Positions 12,101 to 24,330 of a stretch of DNA of 64,000 bases are shown here, one piece after another. Under the pieces are notes generated by a model. It ran no database searches, had not been told where the DNA came from, and saw only the letters and a program-made list of their open reading frames with translations. The stretch is from Pseudeuparius sepicola (lineage: Eukaryota; Arthropoda; Insecta; Coleoptera; Anthribidae). A program made the position numbers and the translations under genes. The number at the start of each line of letters is the position of its first letter. Within the stretch, counting starts at the first letter, position 1. Where the stretch lies: NCBI GenBank assembly GCA_963920635.1, contig OY987301.1, forward strand, positions 53,512,560 to 53,576,559, written 5' to 3'.

Positions 12101-14716
12101 TGTTGTTGGACTCAATTTACGTCGCATAAGAATTTTCTTTTCGGAGCATGTCAACATTTTTGAAAATCGAAAAAGTGCGCTGGCCAGGCAATTAGAAATT
12201 TTTTAGAAAAATTTTGAGGGCCGAATCGTGTGGTTGAACTCAATTTACGTCGCATAGGAATTTTCTTTTTGGAGCATGTCAACATTTTTGAAAATTGAAA
12301 AAGTGCGCTGGCCAGGCACTTAGAAATTTTTTAGAAAAATTTTGAGGGCGGAATCGTGTTGTAGAACTCAATTTACGTCGCATAGGAATTTTTTATTCGG
12401 AGCATGTCAACATTTTTGAAAATTGAAAAAGTGCGCTGGCCAGGCACTTAGAATTTTTTTAGAAAAATTTTGACGGCGGAATCGTGTTGTAAAACTCAAT
12501 TTACGTCGCATAGTTTTTTTTTCGGAGCATGTCAACGTTTTTGAAAATTGAAAAAGTGCGCTGGCCAGGCACTTAGAAATTTTTTAGAAAAGTTTTGAGG
12601 GCGGAATCGTGTTGTAGGACTCAATTTACGTCGCATAGGAATTTTTTTTTCGGAGCATGTCAAAATTTTTGAAAATTGAAAAAGTGCGCTGGCCAGGCAC
12701 TTAGAAATTGTATAGAAAAATTTTGATGGCGGAATCGTGTTGTAGAACTCAATTAACGTCGCATAGGAATTTCTTTTCGGAGCATGTCAACATTTTTGAA
12801 AATTGAAAAAGTGCGCTGGCCAGGCAATTAGAAATTTTTTAGAAAAATTTTGAGGGCCGAATCGTGTGGTTGAACTCAATTTACGTCGCATAGGAATTTT
12901 TTTTCGGAGCATGTCAACGTTTTTGAAAATTGAAAAAGTGCGCTGGCACTTAGAAATTTTTTAGAAAAGTTTTGAGGGCGGAATCGTGTTGTAGGACTCA
13001 ATTTACGTCGCATAGGAATTTTCTTTTCGGAGAATGTCAAAATTTTTGAAAATTGAAAAAGTGCGCTGGCCAGGCACTTAGAAATTTTTTAGAAAAATTT
13101 TGAGGGCGGAATCGTGTTGTAGAACTCAATTTACGTCGCATAGGAATTTTTTATTCGGAGCATGTCAACATTTTTGAAAATTGAAAAAGTGCGCTGGCCA
13201 GGCACTTAGAATTTTTTTAGAAACATTTTGAGGGCGGAATTGTGTTGTAGAACTCAATTTACGTCGCATAGGAGTTTTCTTTTCGGAGCATGTCAACGTT
13301 TTTGAAAATTGAAAAAGTGCGCTGGCCAGGCACTTAGAAATTTTTTAGAAAAATTTTGAGGGCGGAATCGGGTTTTAGGACTCAATTTACGTCGCATAGG
13401 AATTTTTTTTCGGATCCTGTCAACCTTTTTGAAAATTGAAAAAGTGCGCTGGCCAGGCAATTAGAAATTTTTTAGAAACATTTTGAGGGCGGAATCCTGT
13501 TGTAGAACTCAATTTACGTCGCATAGGAATTTTATTTTCGGAGCATGTCCACATTTGTGAAAATTGAAAAAGTGCGCTGGCCAGGCACTTAAAATTTTTT
13601 TGACGGCGGAATCGTGTTGTAAAACTCAATTTACGTCGCATAGTTTTTTTTTCGGAGCATGTCAACATTTTTGAAAATTGAAAAAGTGCGCTGGCCAGGC
13701 ACTCAGAAATTTTTTAGAAAAGTTTTGAATGTGGAATCGTGTTGTAAAACTCAATTTACGTCGCATAGTTTTTTTTTCGGAGCATGTCAACGTTTTTGAA
13801 AATTGAAAAAGTGCGCTGGCCAGGCACTTAGAAATTTTTTAGAAAAGTTTTGAGGGCGGAATCGTGTTGTAGGACTCAATTTACGTCGCATAGGAATTTT
13901 TTTTTCGGAGCATGTCAAAATTTTTGAAAATTGAAAAAGTGCGCTGGCCAGGCACTTAGAAATTGTATAGAAAAATTTTGATGGCGGAATCGTGTTGTAG
14001 AACTCAATTAACGTCGCATAGGAATTTCTTTTCGGAGCATGTCAACATTTTTGAAAATTGAAAAAGTGCGCTGGCCAGGCAATTAGAAATTTTTTAGAAA
14101 AATTTTGAGGGCCGAATCGTGTGGTTGAACTCAATTTACGTCGCATAGGAATTTTTTTTCGGAGCATGTCAACGTTTTTGAAAATTGAAAAAGTGCGCTG
14201 GCACTTAGAAATTTTTTAGAAAAGTTTTGAGGGCGGAATCGAGTTGTAGGACTCAATTTACGTCGCATAGGAATTTTCTTTTCGGAGAATGTCAAAATTT
14301 TTGAAAATTGAAAAAGTGCGCATAGGAATTTCTTTTCGGAGCATGTCAACATTTTTGAAAATTGAAAAAGTGCGCTGGCCAGGCAATTAGAAATTTTTTA
14401 GAAAAATTTTGAGGGCGGAATCGTGTTGTAGAACTCAATTTACGTCGCATAGGAATTTTTTATTCGGAGCATGTCAACATTTTTGAAAATTGAAAAAGTG
14501 CGCTGGCCAGGCACTTAGAATTTTTTTAGAAACATTTTGAGGGCGGAATTGTGTTGTAGAACTCAATTTACGTCGCATAGGAGTTTTCTTTTCGGAGCAT
14601 GTCAACGTTTTTGAAAATTGAAAAAGTGCGCTGGCCAGGCACTTAGAAATTTTTTAGAAAAATTTTGAGGGCGGAATCGGGTTTTAGGACTCAATTTACG
14701 TCGCATAGGAATTTTT
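11122..14716 (+). repeat. Long duplicated A1 segment, copy 2 (pairs with 3140-6735)
   Basis: This is the second copy of the 3.6 kb segment. It keeps the monomer order and private variants of the first, including the AATCCTGTTGTAG variant (near 13494, against 5513) and a shortened GCGCTGGCACTTAG monomer (12940, against 4958). It joins at both ends to material shared with 7.2-8.7 kb and 8.9-11.1 kb, so at least three duplication events with different breakpoints overlap here. Confidence 0.85.
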
Positions 14717-15340
14717 TTTCGGATCCTGTCAACCTTTTTGAAAATTGAAAAAGTGCGCTGGCCAGGCAATTAGAAATTTTTTAGAAACATTTTGAGGGCG
14801 GAATCGTGTTGTAGAACTCAATTTACGTCGCATAGGAATTTTCTTTTCGGAGCATGTCAACATTTGTGAAAATTGAAAAAGTGCGCTGGCCAGGCACTTA
14901 AAATTTTTTTGACGGCGGAATCGTGTTGTAAAACTCAATTTACGTCGCATAGTTTTTTTTTTCGGAGCATGTCAACATTTTTGAAAATTGAAAAAGTGCG
15001 CTGGCCAGGCACTCAGAAATTTTTTAGAAAAGTTTTGAATGTGGAATCGTGTTGTTGGACTCAATTTGCGTCGCATAGGAATTTTCTTTTCGGAGCATGT
15101 CAACATTTTTGAAAATTGAATAAGTGCGCTGGCCAGGCACTTAGAAATTGTATAGAAAAATTTTGATGGCGGAATCGTGTTGTAGAACTCAATTAACGTC
15201 GCATAGGAATTTCTTTTCGGAGCATGTCAACATTTTTGAAAATTGAAAAAGTGCGCTGGCCAGGCACTTAGAATTTTTTTAGAAACATTTTGAGGGCGGA
15301 ATTGTGTTGTAAAACTCAATTTACGTCGCATAGCAATTTT
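13100..15340 (+). repeat. Duplicated A1 segment, second copy of 8880-11120
   Basis: The second copy at 4,221-bp offset carries the same ordered variants. After it, at 15.34-15.89 kb, the array changes to irregular A1 monomers with AATCTGTTG, GTCTCATAG, GGCTAGGCACTTATAA and TACATCGCATAGG variants. These lead into the A2/B composite part of the window. Confidence 0.82.
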
Positions 15341-16179
15341 CCTTTCGGAGCATGTCAACGTTTTTGAAAATTGAAAAAGTGCGCGGGCCAGGCACTTAGA
15401 ATTTTTTTAGAAAAATTTTGACGGCGGAATCTGTTGTAAAACTCAATTTACGTCTCATAGTATTTTCTTTTCGGAGCATGTCAACGTTTTTAAAAATTGA
15501 AAAAGTGCGCTGGCCAGGCATTTAGAAATTTTTTAGAAAAATTTTGAGGGCGGAATTCTGTTGTAGAACTCAATTTACGTCGCATAGGACTTTTCTTTTC
15601 GGAGCATGTCAACGTTTTTTAAAATTGAAAAAGTGCGCTGGCTAGGCACTTATAATTTTTTTAGAAAAATTTTGACGGCGGAATCGTGTTGTAAAACTCA
15701 GTTTACGTCGGAAAGTATTTTTTTTTCGGAGCATGTCAACGTTTTTGAAAATTGACAAAGTGCGCTGGCCAGGCACTTATAATTTTTTTAGAAAAATTTT
15801 GAGGGCGGAATCGGGTTTTAGGACTCAATTTACATCGCATAGGAATTTTCTTTTCGGAGCATGTCAACATTTTTGAAAATTGAAAAAGTGCGCTGGCCAG
15901 GCACTTAGAAATTTTTTAGAAAAATTTGGAGGCCGATATTGTGTGTAGGACTCAATTTACGTCGCATAGTAATTTTTTTTTTTCGGAGCATGTCAACGTT
16001 TTTGAAAATTAAAAAAATGCGCTGGCATTAGAAATTTTTTAGAAAAATTTTGAGGGCGGAATCGTGTTGTAGAACTCAAATTACGTCGCATAGGAATTTT
16101 TTATTCGGAGCATGTCAACATTTTTGAAAATTGAAAAAGTGCGCTGGCTTAGGCACTTAGAAATTTTATAGAAAAATTT

Positions 16180-17350
16180 GGAGGCCGGAATCGTGTTGTA
16201 CGGCGCACGCAATTTACGTCGGATAGGATTTTTTTCCGGAGCATAACAACATTTTTGAAAATCTAAAAATTGCGCTGGCAGGCACTTCGAAATTTTTTAG
16301 AAGAATTTAGAGGCGGGAATCGTGTTGTGGGACTCAATTTACGTCGGATAGGAATTTTTTTTTTCGGAGCATGTCCACATTTTTGAAAATTCAAAAAGTG
16401 CCCTTTCCAGGCACTTTGAGATTTTTTAGAAAAATTTGGATTCCGGAATCGTGTTGTAGGGCTCAATTTACGTCGCATAGGATTTTTTTTTTTCGGAGCA
16501 TCACAACAATTTTGAAAATTTAAAAAGTGCGCTGGCCAGGCGCTTAGAAATTTTTTAGAAAAATTTTAAGGCCGGAATCGTGTTGTACGGCTCAATATAC
16601 GTCGGATGGGAATTTTTTTTCGGAGCATGTCTACATTTTTAAAATTCAAAAAGTGCTGTGGAGAGGCACTTGGAAATTTTTTAGAAAAAATTAGAGGCCG
16701 GAATCGTGTTGTAGGACTCAATTTACGTCGGATAGGATTTTTCTTTTCGGAGCATGGCAACATTTTTGAAAATTTAAATAGTGCGCTGGCCGGGCTCTTA
16801 GAGATTTTTTAGGAAAATTTGTATTCCGGAATCGTGTTGTGGGACTCAATTTAGGTCGGATAGGTATTTTTTTTTCGGATCATGTCAATATTTTTGAAAA
16901 TTCAAAAAGTACTCTGGCCAGGCATTATGAAATTTTTTAGAAAAATTTGGAGGCCGGAATCGTGTTGTACGGCGCACGCAATTTACGTCGGATAGGATTT
17001 TTTTTCCGGAGCATGACAACACATTTGAAAATCTAAAAAGTGCGCTGGCAGGCACTTCGAAATTTTTTAGAAGGATTTAGAGGCGGGAATCGTGTTGTGG
17101 GACTCAATTTACGTCGGATAGGAATTTTTTTTTTCGGAGCATGTCCACATTTTTGAAAATTCAAAAAGTGCCCTGGCCAGGCACTTTGAGATTTTTTAGA
17201 AAAATTTGGATTCCGGAATCGTGTTGTAGGGCTCAATTTACGTCGCATAGGAATTTTTTTCTCGGAGCATCTCAACAATTTTGAAAAGGCACTTAGAATT
17301 TTTTTAGAAAAATTTGTAGGCCGGAATCGTGTTGTAGGACTCAATTTATG
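16180..17350 (+). repeat. B-subfamily block 1
   Basis: This is the first B monomers in the window. Diagnostic states are TTC, TTT or ATCT before the A-run, GGAGGCCGG, GGATTCCGG or GTATTCCGG, and GTCGGATAGG. The CGGCGCACGCAATTT monomer, four bases longer at that point than the related ACGGCTCAATTT, opens the block and recurs inside it at about 16970. A shortened monomer at 17281-17295 joins TTTTGAAAA directly to GGCACTTAG, removing about 20 bp that include the GGCCAG core. Confidence 0.9.
17150..17220 (+). other. Dyad-symmetry cluster in a B monomer
   Basis: Within 71 bp this B monomer carries several inverted repeats. TTTTTGAAAATTCAAAAA at 17150-17167 has perfect 8-bp arms around AA. CCTGGCCAGG at 17172-17181 is a perfect 10-bp palindrome, and with flanking GTGC/GCAC it approaches a longer dyad with one extra C. 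An ATTTTT/AAAAAT inverted repeat around TAG lies in the 17191-17206 stretch. GATTCCGGAATC at 17209-17220 is a perfect 12-bp palindrome. Dyad symmetry and cruciform potential are reported features of centromeric satellites in several eukaryotes; a role here is inference. Confidence 0.85.
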
Positions 17351-17899
17351 TCGTATAAACTTTTTTTTTTCGGAGCATGTCAACATTTTTGAAAATTAAA
17401 AAGTGCGCTGGCCAGGCACTTAGAGATTTTTTAGAAAAATTTTGAGGGCGGAATCGTGTTGTAGAACTCAATTTACGTCGAATAGGAATTTTTTTTTTGA
17501 GCATGTCTACATTTTTGAAAACGGAAAAAGTGCGCTGGTCATTCACTCAGAAATTTTTTAGAAAAATTTTGAGGGCGGAATCGTGTTGTAGAACTCAATT
17601 TAAGTCGCATAGGAATTTTCTTTTCGGAGCATGTCAACATTTTTGAAAATTGAGAAAGTGCGCTGGCCAGGCACTTAGGAATTTATAGAAAAATTTGGAG
17701 ACCGATATCGTGTTGTAGGACTCAATTTACGTCGCATAGTAATTTTTTTTTTGGAGCATGTCAACGTTTTTGAAAATTAAAAAAGTGCGCTTGCATTAGA
17801 AATTTTTTAGAAAAATTTTGATGGCGGAATCGTGTTGTAGAACTCAATTTAAGTCGCATAGGAATTTTCTTTTCGGAGCATGTCAACATTTTTGAAAAT

Positions 17900-20800
17900 T
17901 GAAAAAGTGCGCTGGCCAGGCACTTAGAATTTTTTTAGAAAAATTTTGACGGCGGAATCGTGTTGTAAAACTCAATTTACGTCGCATAGTATTTTTTTTT
18001 CGGAGCATGTCAACGTTTTTGAAAATTGAAAAAGTGCGCTGGCCAGGCACTTAGAAATTTTTTAGAATAGTTTTGAGGACGGAATCGTGTTGTAGGACTC
18101 AATTTACGTCGCATAGGAATTTTCTTTTCGGAGAATGTCAAAATTTCTGAAAATTGAAAAAGTGCGCTGGCCAGGCACTTAGAAATTGTATAGAAAAATT
18201 TTGATGGCGGAATCGTGTTGTAGAACTCAATTTACGTCGCATAGGAATTTTCTTTTTGGAGCATGTCAACATTTTTGAAAATTGAAAAAGTGCGCTGGCC
18301 TGGCATTTAGAAATTTTTTTAGAAAAATTTTGAGAGCGGAATCGTGTTGTAGAACTCAATTTACGTCGCATAGCAATTTTCTTTTCGGAGCATGTCAACG
18401 TTTTTGAAAATTGAAAAAGTGCGCTGGCCAGGCACTTAGAATTTTTTTAGAAAAATTTTGACGGCGGAATCTGTTGTAAAACTCAATTTACGTCTCATAG
18501 TATTTTTTTTTCGGAGCATGTCAACGTTTTTAAAAATTGAAAAAGTGCGCTGGCCAGGCACTTAGAAATTTTTTAGAAAAGTTTTGAGGGCGGAATCGTG
18601 TTGTTGGACTCAATTTACGTCGCACAGGAATTTTCTTTTCGGAGCATGTCAACATTTTTGAAAATTGAAAAAGTGCGCTGGCCAGGCAATTAGAAATTTT
18701 TTAGAAAAGTTTGAGGGCGGAATCGTGTGGTTGAACTCAATTTACGTCGCATAGGAATTTTTTTCGGATCAGTCAACCTTTTTGAAAATTGAAAAAGTGC
18801 GCTGGCCAGGCACTTAGAAATTTTTTAGAAAAGTTTTGAGGGCGGAATCGTGTTGTTGGACTCAATTTACGTCGCATAGGAATTTTCTTTTCGGAGCATG
18901 TCAACATTTTTGAAAATTGAAAAAGTGCGCTGGCCAGGCAATTAGAAATTTTTTAGAAAAGTTTGAGGGCGGAATCGTGTTGTAGGACTCAATTTACGTC
19001 GCATAGGAATTTTCTTTTCGGAGCATGTCAAAATTTTTGAAAATTTAAAAAGTGCGCTGGCCAGGCACTTAGAAATTTTATAGAAAAATTTTGATGGCGG
19101 AATCGTGTTGTAGAACTCAATTTACGTCGCATAGGAATTTCTTTTCGGAGCATGTCAACATTTTTGAAAATTGAAAAAGTGCGCTGGCCAGGCAATTAGA
19201 AATTTTTTAGAAAAATTTTGAGGGCGGAATCGTGTTGTAGGACTTAATTTACGTCGCATAGGAATTTTCTTTTCGGAGCATGTCAAAATTTTTGAAAATT
19301 GAAAAAGTGCGCTGACCAGGCACTTAGAAATTTTATAGAAAAATTTTGATGGCGGAATCGTGTTGTAGAACTCAATTTACGTCGCATAGGAATTTCTTTT
19401 CGGAGCATGTCAACATTTTTGAAAATTGAAAAAGTGCACTTAGAAATTTTTTAGAAAAGTTTTGAGTGCGGAATCGTGTTGTAGGACTCAATTTACGTCG
19501 CATAGCAATTTTCTTTTCGGAGCATGTCAACGTTTTAGAAAAATTTTGAGGGCTGAATCGTGTTGTTGGACTCAATTTACGTCGCATAGGATTTTTTTTT
19601 GGGAGCATGTCAACATTTGTGAAAATTGAAAAAGTGCGCTGGCCAGGCACTCAGAAATTTTTTAGAAAAGTTTTGAGGGCGGAATCGTGTTGTTGGACTC
19701 AATTTACGTCGCATAGGAATTTTTTATTCGGAGCATGTCAACATTTTTGAAAATTGAAAAAGTGCGCTGGCCAGGAACTTAGAATTTTTTTAGAAAAATT
19801 TTGACGGCGGAATCGTGTTGTAAAACTCAATTTACGTCGGATAGTATTTTTTTTTTCGGAGCATGTCAACGTTTTTAAAAATTGAATAAGTGCGCTGGCC
19901 AGGCACTTAGAAATTTTTTAGAAAAGTTTTGAGGGCGGAATCGTGTTGTTGGACTCAATTTACGTCGCATAGGAATTTTCTTTTCGGAGCATGTCAACAT
20001 TTTTGAAAATTGAAAAAGTGCGCTGGCCAGGCACTTAGAAATTTTTTATAAAAATTTTGAGTGCTGAATCGGGTTTTAGGACTCAATTTACGTCGCATAG
20101 GAATTTTATTTTCGGAGCATGTCAACATTTTTGAAAATTGAAAAAGTGCGCTGGCCAGGCAATTAGAAATTTTTTAGAAAAATTTTGAGGGCGGAATCGT
20201 GTTGTAGAACTCAATTTACGTCGCATAGCAATTTTCTTTTCGGAGCATGTCAACGTTTTTGAAAATTGAAAAAGTGCGCTGGCTAGGCACTTGGAATTTT
20301 TTTAGAAAAATTTTGACGGCGGAATCGTGTTGTAAAACTCAATTTACGTCGTATAGTATTTTTTTTTCGGAGTATGTCAACGTTTTTGAAAATTGACAAA
20401 GTGCGCTGGCCAGGCACTTAGAATTTTTTTAGAAAAATTTTGACCTCGGAATCTGTTGTAAAACTCAATTTACGTCTCATAGTATTTTTTTTTCGGAGCA
20501 TGTCAACGTTTTTAAAAATTGAAAAAGGGCGCTGGCCAGGCACTTAGAAATTTTTTAGAAAAGTTTTGAGGGCGGAATCGTGTTGTTGGACTCAATTTAC
20601 GTCGCATAAGAATTTTCTTTTCGGAGCATGTCAACATTTTTGAAAATCGAAAAAGTGCGCTGGCCAGGCAATTAGAAATTTTTTAGAAAAATTTTGAGGG
20701 CCGAATCGTGTGGTTGAACTCAATTTACGTCGCATAGGAATTTTCTTTTTGGAGCATGTCAACATTTTTGAAAATTGAAAAAGTGCGCTGGCCAGGCACT

Positions 20801-22290
20801 TAGAAATTTTTTAGAAAAATTTTGAGGGCGGAATCGTGTTGTAGAACTCAATTTACGTCGCATAGGAATTTTTTATTCGGAGCATGTCAACATTTTTGAA
20901 AATTGAAAAAGTGCGCTGGCCAGGCACTTAGAATTTTTTTAGAAAAATTTTGACGGCGGAATCGTGTTGTAAAACTCAATTTACGTCGCATAGTTTTTTT
21001 TTCGGAGCATGTCAACGTTTTTGAAAATTGAAAAAGTGCGCTGGCCAGGCACTTAGAAATTTTTTAGAAAAGTTTTGAGGGCGGAATCGTGTTGTAGGAC
21101 TCAATTTACGTCGCATAGGAATTTTTTTTTCGGAGCATGTCAAAATTTTTGAAAATTGAAAAAGTGCGCTGGCCAGGCACTTAGAAATTGTATAGAAAAA
21201 TTTTGATGGCGGAATCGTGTTGTAGAACTCAATTAACGTCGCATAGGAATTTCTTTTCGGAGCATGTCAACATTTTTGAAAATTGAAATAGTGCGCTGGC
21301 CAGGCAATTAGAAATTTTTTAGAAAAATTTTGAGGGCCGAATCGTGTGGTTGAACTCAATTTACGTCGCATAGGAATTTTTTTTCGGAGCATGTCAACGT
21401 TTTTGAAAATTGAAAAAGTGCGCTGGCACTTAGAAATTTTTTAGAAAAGTTTTGAGGGCGGAATCGTGTTGTAGGACTCAATTTACGTCGCATAGGAATT
21501 TTCTTTTCGGAGAATGTCAAAATTTTTGAAAATTGAAAAAGTGCGCTGGCCAGGCACTTAGAAATTGTATAGAAAAATTTTGATGGCGGAATCGTGTTGT
21601 AGAACTCAATTTACGTCGCATAGGAATTTCTTTTCGGAGCATGTCAACATTTTTGAAAATTGAAAAAGTGCGCTGGCTAGGCAATTAGAAATTTTTTAGA
21701 AAAATTTTGAGGGCGGAATCGTGTTGTAGAACTCAATTTACGTCGCATAGGAATTTTTTATTCGGAGCATGTCAACATTTTTGAAAATTGAAAAAGTGCG
21801 CTGGCCCGGCACTTAGAATTTTTTTAGAAACATTTTGAGGGCGGAATTGTGTTGTAGAACTCAATTTACGTCGCATAGGAGTTTTCTTTTCGGAGCATGT
21901 CAACGTTTTTGAAAATTGAAAAAGTGCGCTGGCCAGGCACTTAGAAATTTTTTAGAAAAATTTTGAGGGCGGAATCGGGTTTTAGGACTCAATTTACGTC
22001 GCATAGGAATTTTTTTTCGGATCCTGTCAACCTTTTTGAAAATTGAAAAAGTGCGCTGGCCAGGCAATTAGAAATTTTTTAGAAAAATTTTGAGGGCCGA
22101 ATCGTGTGGTTGAACTCAATTTACGTCGCATAGGAATTTTTTTTCGGATCAGTCAACCTTTTTGAAAATGAAAAAGTGCGCTGGCCAGGAACTTAGAAAT
22201 TTTTTAGAAAAATTTTGAGGGCGGAATCGGGTTTTAGGACTCAATTTACATCGCATAGGAATTTTCTTTTCGGAGCATGTCAACATTTTT
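17900..22290 (+). repeat. A1-subfamily block between the two composite segments
   Basis: The array returns to A1 monomers. The block is a patchwork of the left part of the window: the monomers from 18.72 kb match the start of the window (offset about 18,641, then 18,896 after a roughly two-monomer insertion), 19.85-20.5 kb resembles 2.37-3.05 kb (ATTTTTTATAAAAATTTTGAG variant), and 20.58-22.1 kb resembles 4.12-5.4 kb and 12.1-13.4 kb (CGCATAAGAATTTTC at 20603). The order of source segments is compressed relative to the left part, which implies several deletions or unequal exchanges. It holds no gene. Confidence 0.85.
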
Positions 22291-24330
22291 GAAAATTGAA
22301 AAAGTGCGCTGGCCAGGCACTTAGAAATTTTTTAGAAAAATTTGGAGGCCGATATTGTGTGTAGGACTCAATTTACGTCGCATAGTAATTTTTTTTTTCG
22401 GAGCATGTCAACGTTTTTGAAAATTAAAAAAGTGCGCTGGCATTAGAAATTTTTTAGAAAAATTTTGAGGGCGGAATCGTGTTGTAGAACTCAAATTACG
22501 TCGCATAGGAATTTTTTATTCGGAGCATGTCAACATTTTTGAAAATTGAAAAAGTGCGCTGGCTTAGGCACTTAGAAATTTTATAGAAAAATTTGGAGGC
22601 CGGAATCGTGTTGTACGGCGCACGCAATTTACGTCGGATAGGATTTTTTTCCGGAGCATAACAACATTTTTGAAAATCTAAAAATTGCGCTGGCAGGCAC
22701 TTCGAAATTTTTTAGAAGAATTTAGAGGCGGGAATCGTGTTGTGGGACTCAATTTACGTCGGATAGGAATTTTTTTTTTCGGAGCATGTCCACATTTTTG
22801 AAAATTCAAAAAGTGCCCTTTCCAGGCACTTTGAGATTTTTTAGAAAAATTTGGATTCCGGAATCGTGTTGTAGGGCTCAATTTACGTCGCATAGGATTT
22901 TTTTTTTCGGAGCATCACAACAATTTTGAAAATTTAAAAAGTGCGCTGGCCAGGCGCTTAGAAATTTTTTAGAAAAATTTTAAGGCCGGAATCGTGTTGT
23001 ACGGCTCAATATACGTCGGATGGGAATTTTTTTTCGGAGCATGTCTACATTTTTAAAATTCAAAAAGTGCTGTGGAGAGGCACTTGGAAATTTTTTAGAA
23101 AAAATTAGAGGCCGGAATCGTGTTGTAGGACTCAATTTACGTCGGATAGGATTTTTCTTTTCGGAGCATGGCAACATTTTTGAAAATTTAAATAGTGCGC
23201 TGGCCGGGCTCTTAGAGATTTTTTAGGAAAATTTGTATTCCGGAATCGTGTTGTGGGACTCAATTTAGGTCGGATAGGTATTTTTTTTTCGGATCATGTC
23301 AATATTTTTGAAAATTCAAAAAGTACTCTGGCCAGGCATTATGAAATTTTTTAGAAAAATTTGGAGGCCGGAATCGTGTTGTACGGCGCACGCAATTTAC
23401 GTCGGATAGGATTTTTTTTCCGGAGCATGACAACACATTTGAAAATCTAAAAAGTGCGCTGGCAGGCACTTCGAAATTTTTTAGAAGGATTTAGAGGCGG
23501 GAATCGTGTTGTGGGACTCAATTTACGTCGGATAGGAATTTTTTTTTTCGGAGCATGTCCACATTTTTGAAAATTCAAAAAGTGCCCTGGCCAGGCACTT
23601 TGAGATTTTTTAGAAAAATTTGGATTCCGGAATCGTGTTGTAGGGCTCAATTTACGTCGCATAGGAATTTTTTTCTCGGAGCATCTCAACAATTTTGAAA
23701 AGGCACTTAGAATTTTTTTAGAAAAATTTGTAGGCCGGAATCGTGTTGTAGGACTCAATTTATGTCGTATAAACTTTCTTTTTTCGGAGCATGTCAACAT
23801 TTTTGAAAATTAAAAAGTGCGCTGGCCAGGCACTTAGAAATTTTTTAGAAAAATTTTGAGGGCGGAATCGTGTTGTAGAACTCAATTTACGTCGAATAGG
23901 AATTTTTTTTTTGAGCATGTCTACATTTTTGAAAACGGAAAAAGTGCGCTGGTCATTCACTCAGAAATTTTTTAGAAAAATTTTGAGGGCGGAATCGTGT
24001 TGTAGAACTCAATTTAAGTCGCATAGGAATTTTCTTTTCGGAGCATGTCAACATTTTTGAAAATTGAGAAAGTGCGCTGGCCAGGCACTTAGGAATTTAT
24101 AGAAAAATTTGGAGACCGATATCGTGTTGTAGGACTCAATTTACGTCGCATAGTAATTTTTTTTTTGGAGCATGTCAACGTTTTTGAAAATTAAAAAAGT
24201 GCGCTGGCATTAGAAATTTTTTAGAAAAATTTTGATGGCGGAATCGTGTTGTAGAACTCAATTTAAGTCGCATAGGAATTTTCTTTTCGGAGCATGTCAA
24301 CATTTTTGAAAATTGAAAAAGTGCGCTGGC
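22200..24330 (+). repeat. Composite A2+B segment, copy 2 (pairs with 15790-17920)
   Basis: This is the second copy of the 2.13 kb composite segment. Its B core (22.6-23.78 kb) keeps the CGGCGCACGC monomers at about 22616 and 23390 and the fused TTTTGAAAAGGCACTTAG monomer near 23697. Downstream it diverges from copy 1 at about 24.33 kb and continues into A2 sequence. The same B core is then reused in the 2,748-bp higher-order repeat. Confidence 0.87.

Larger units (their letters stand above)
1..15890 (+). repeat. A1-subfamily satellite block, left part
   Basis: Monomers here carry ATTGAAAAAGTGCGC, GAGGGCGG or GACGGCGG, and GTCGCATAGG/GTCGCATAGC. Recurrent internal variants include GGCAATTAG for GGCACTTAG, TTGTTGGACTC for TTGTAGAACTC, GAAATTGTATAG for GAAATTTTTTAG, and GTATAGTATT or CATAGTATT tails, the last concentrated at about 0.9-3.0 kb and 15.4-15.8 kb. 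Variants occur in the same order in several places, so the block is made of large duplicated segments rather than randomly homogenised monomers. The first 1-140 bases recur at 3273, 7866 and 11255, marked by AAGTCCGCTGGCCAGTCAC and a following TCGGATCAGTCAACC. No gene or unique sequence is present. Confidence 0.93.
15790..17920 (+). repeat. Composite A2+B segment, copy 1 (pairs with 22200-24330)
   Basis: This 2.13 kb segment contains one A2 lead-in, a B block and an A2 tail, and recurs about 6,414-6,416 bp downstream. Shared marks in order are TACATCGCATAGG, GGAGGCCGATATTGTG, the CGGCGCACGCAATTT monomer, GTGCCCTTTCCAGG, TGCTGTGGAGAGGC, GTACTCTGGCC, the fused TTTTGAAAAGGCACTTAG monomer, GTCGTATAAAC and GGAGACCGATATC. 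Small differences exist (GCGCTTGCATTAG here against GCGCTGGCATTAG). Between the two copies lies about 4.3 kb of A1 monomers. Confidence 0.87.

Noticed and set aside
16490..16560. Inverted monomers or hairpin-like array inversion
   Set aside because: Apparent reverse matches come from the internal dyads of single monomers; GTCGCATAGG/GTCGGATAGG stays on the + strand throughout.
17033..17386. Longest minus-strand open frames, 117 codons (also near 23447, 26195, 42423 and 61436)
   Set aside because: Open only because monomers of suitable length adjoin there. No start context, domain, codon preference or frame conservation suggests coding; repeats of a basic peptide per monomer are translation of satellite DNA.
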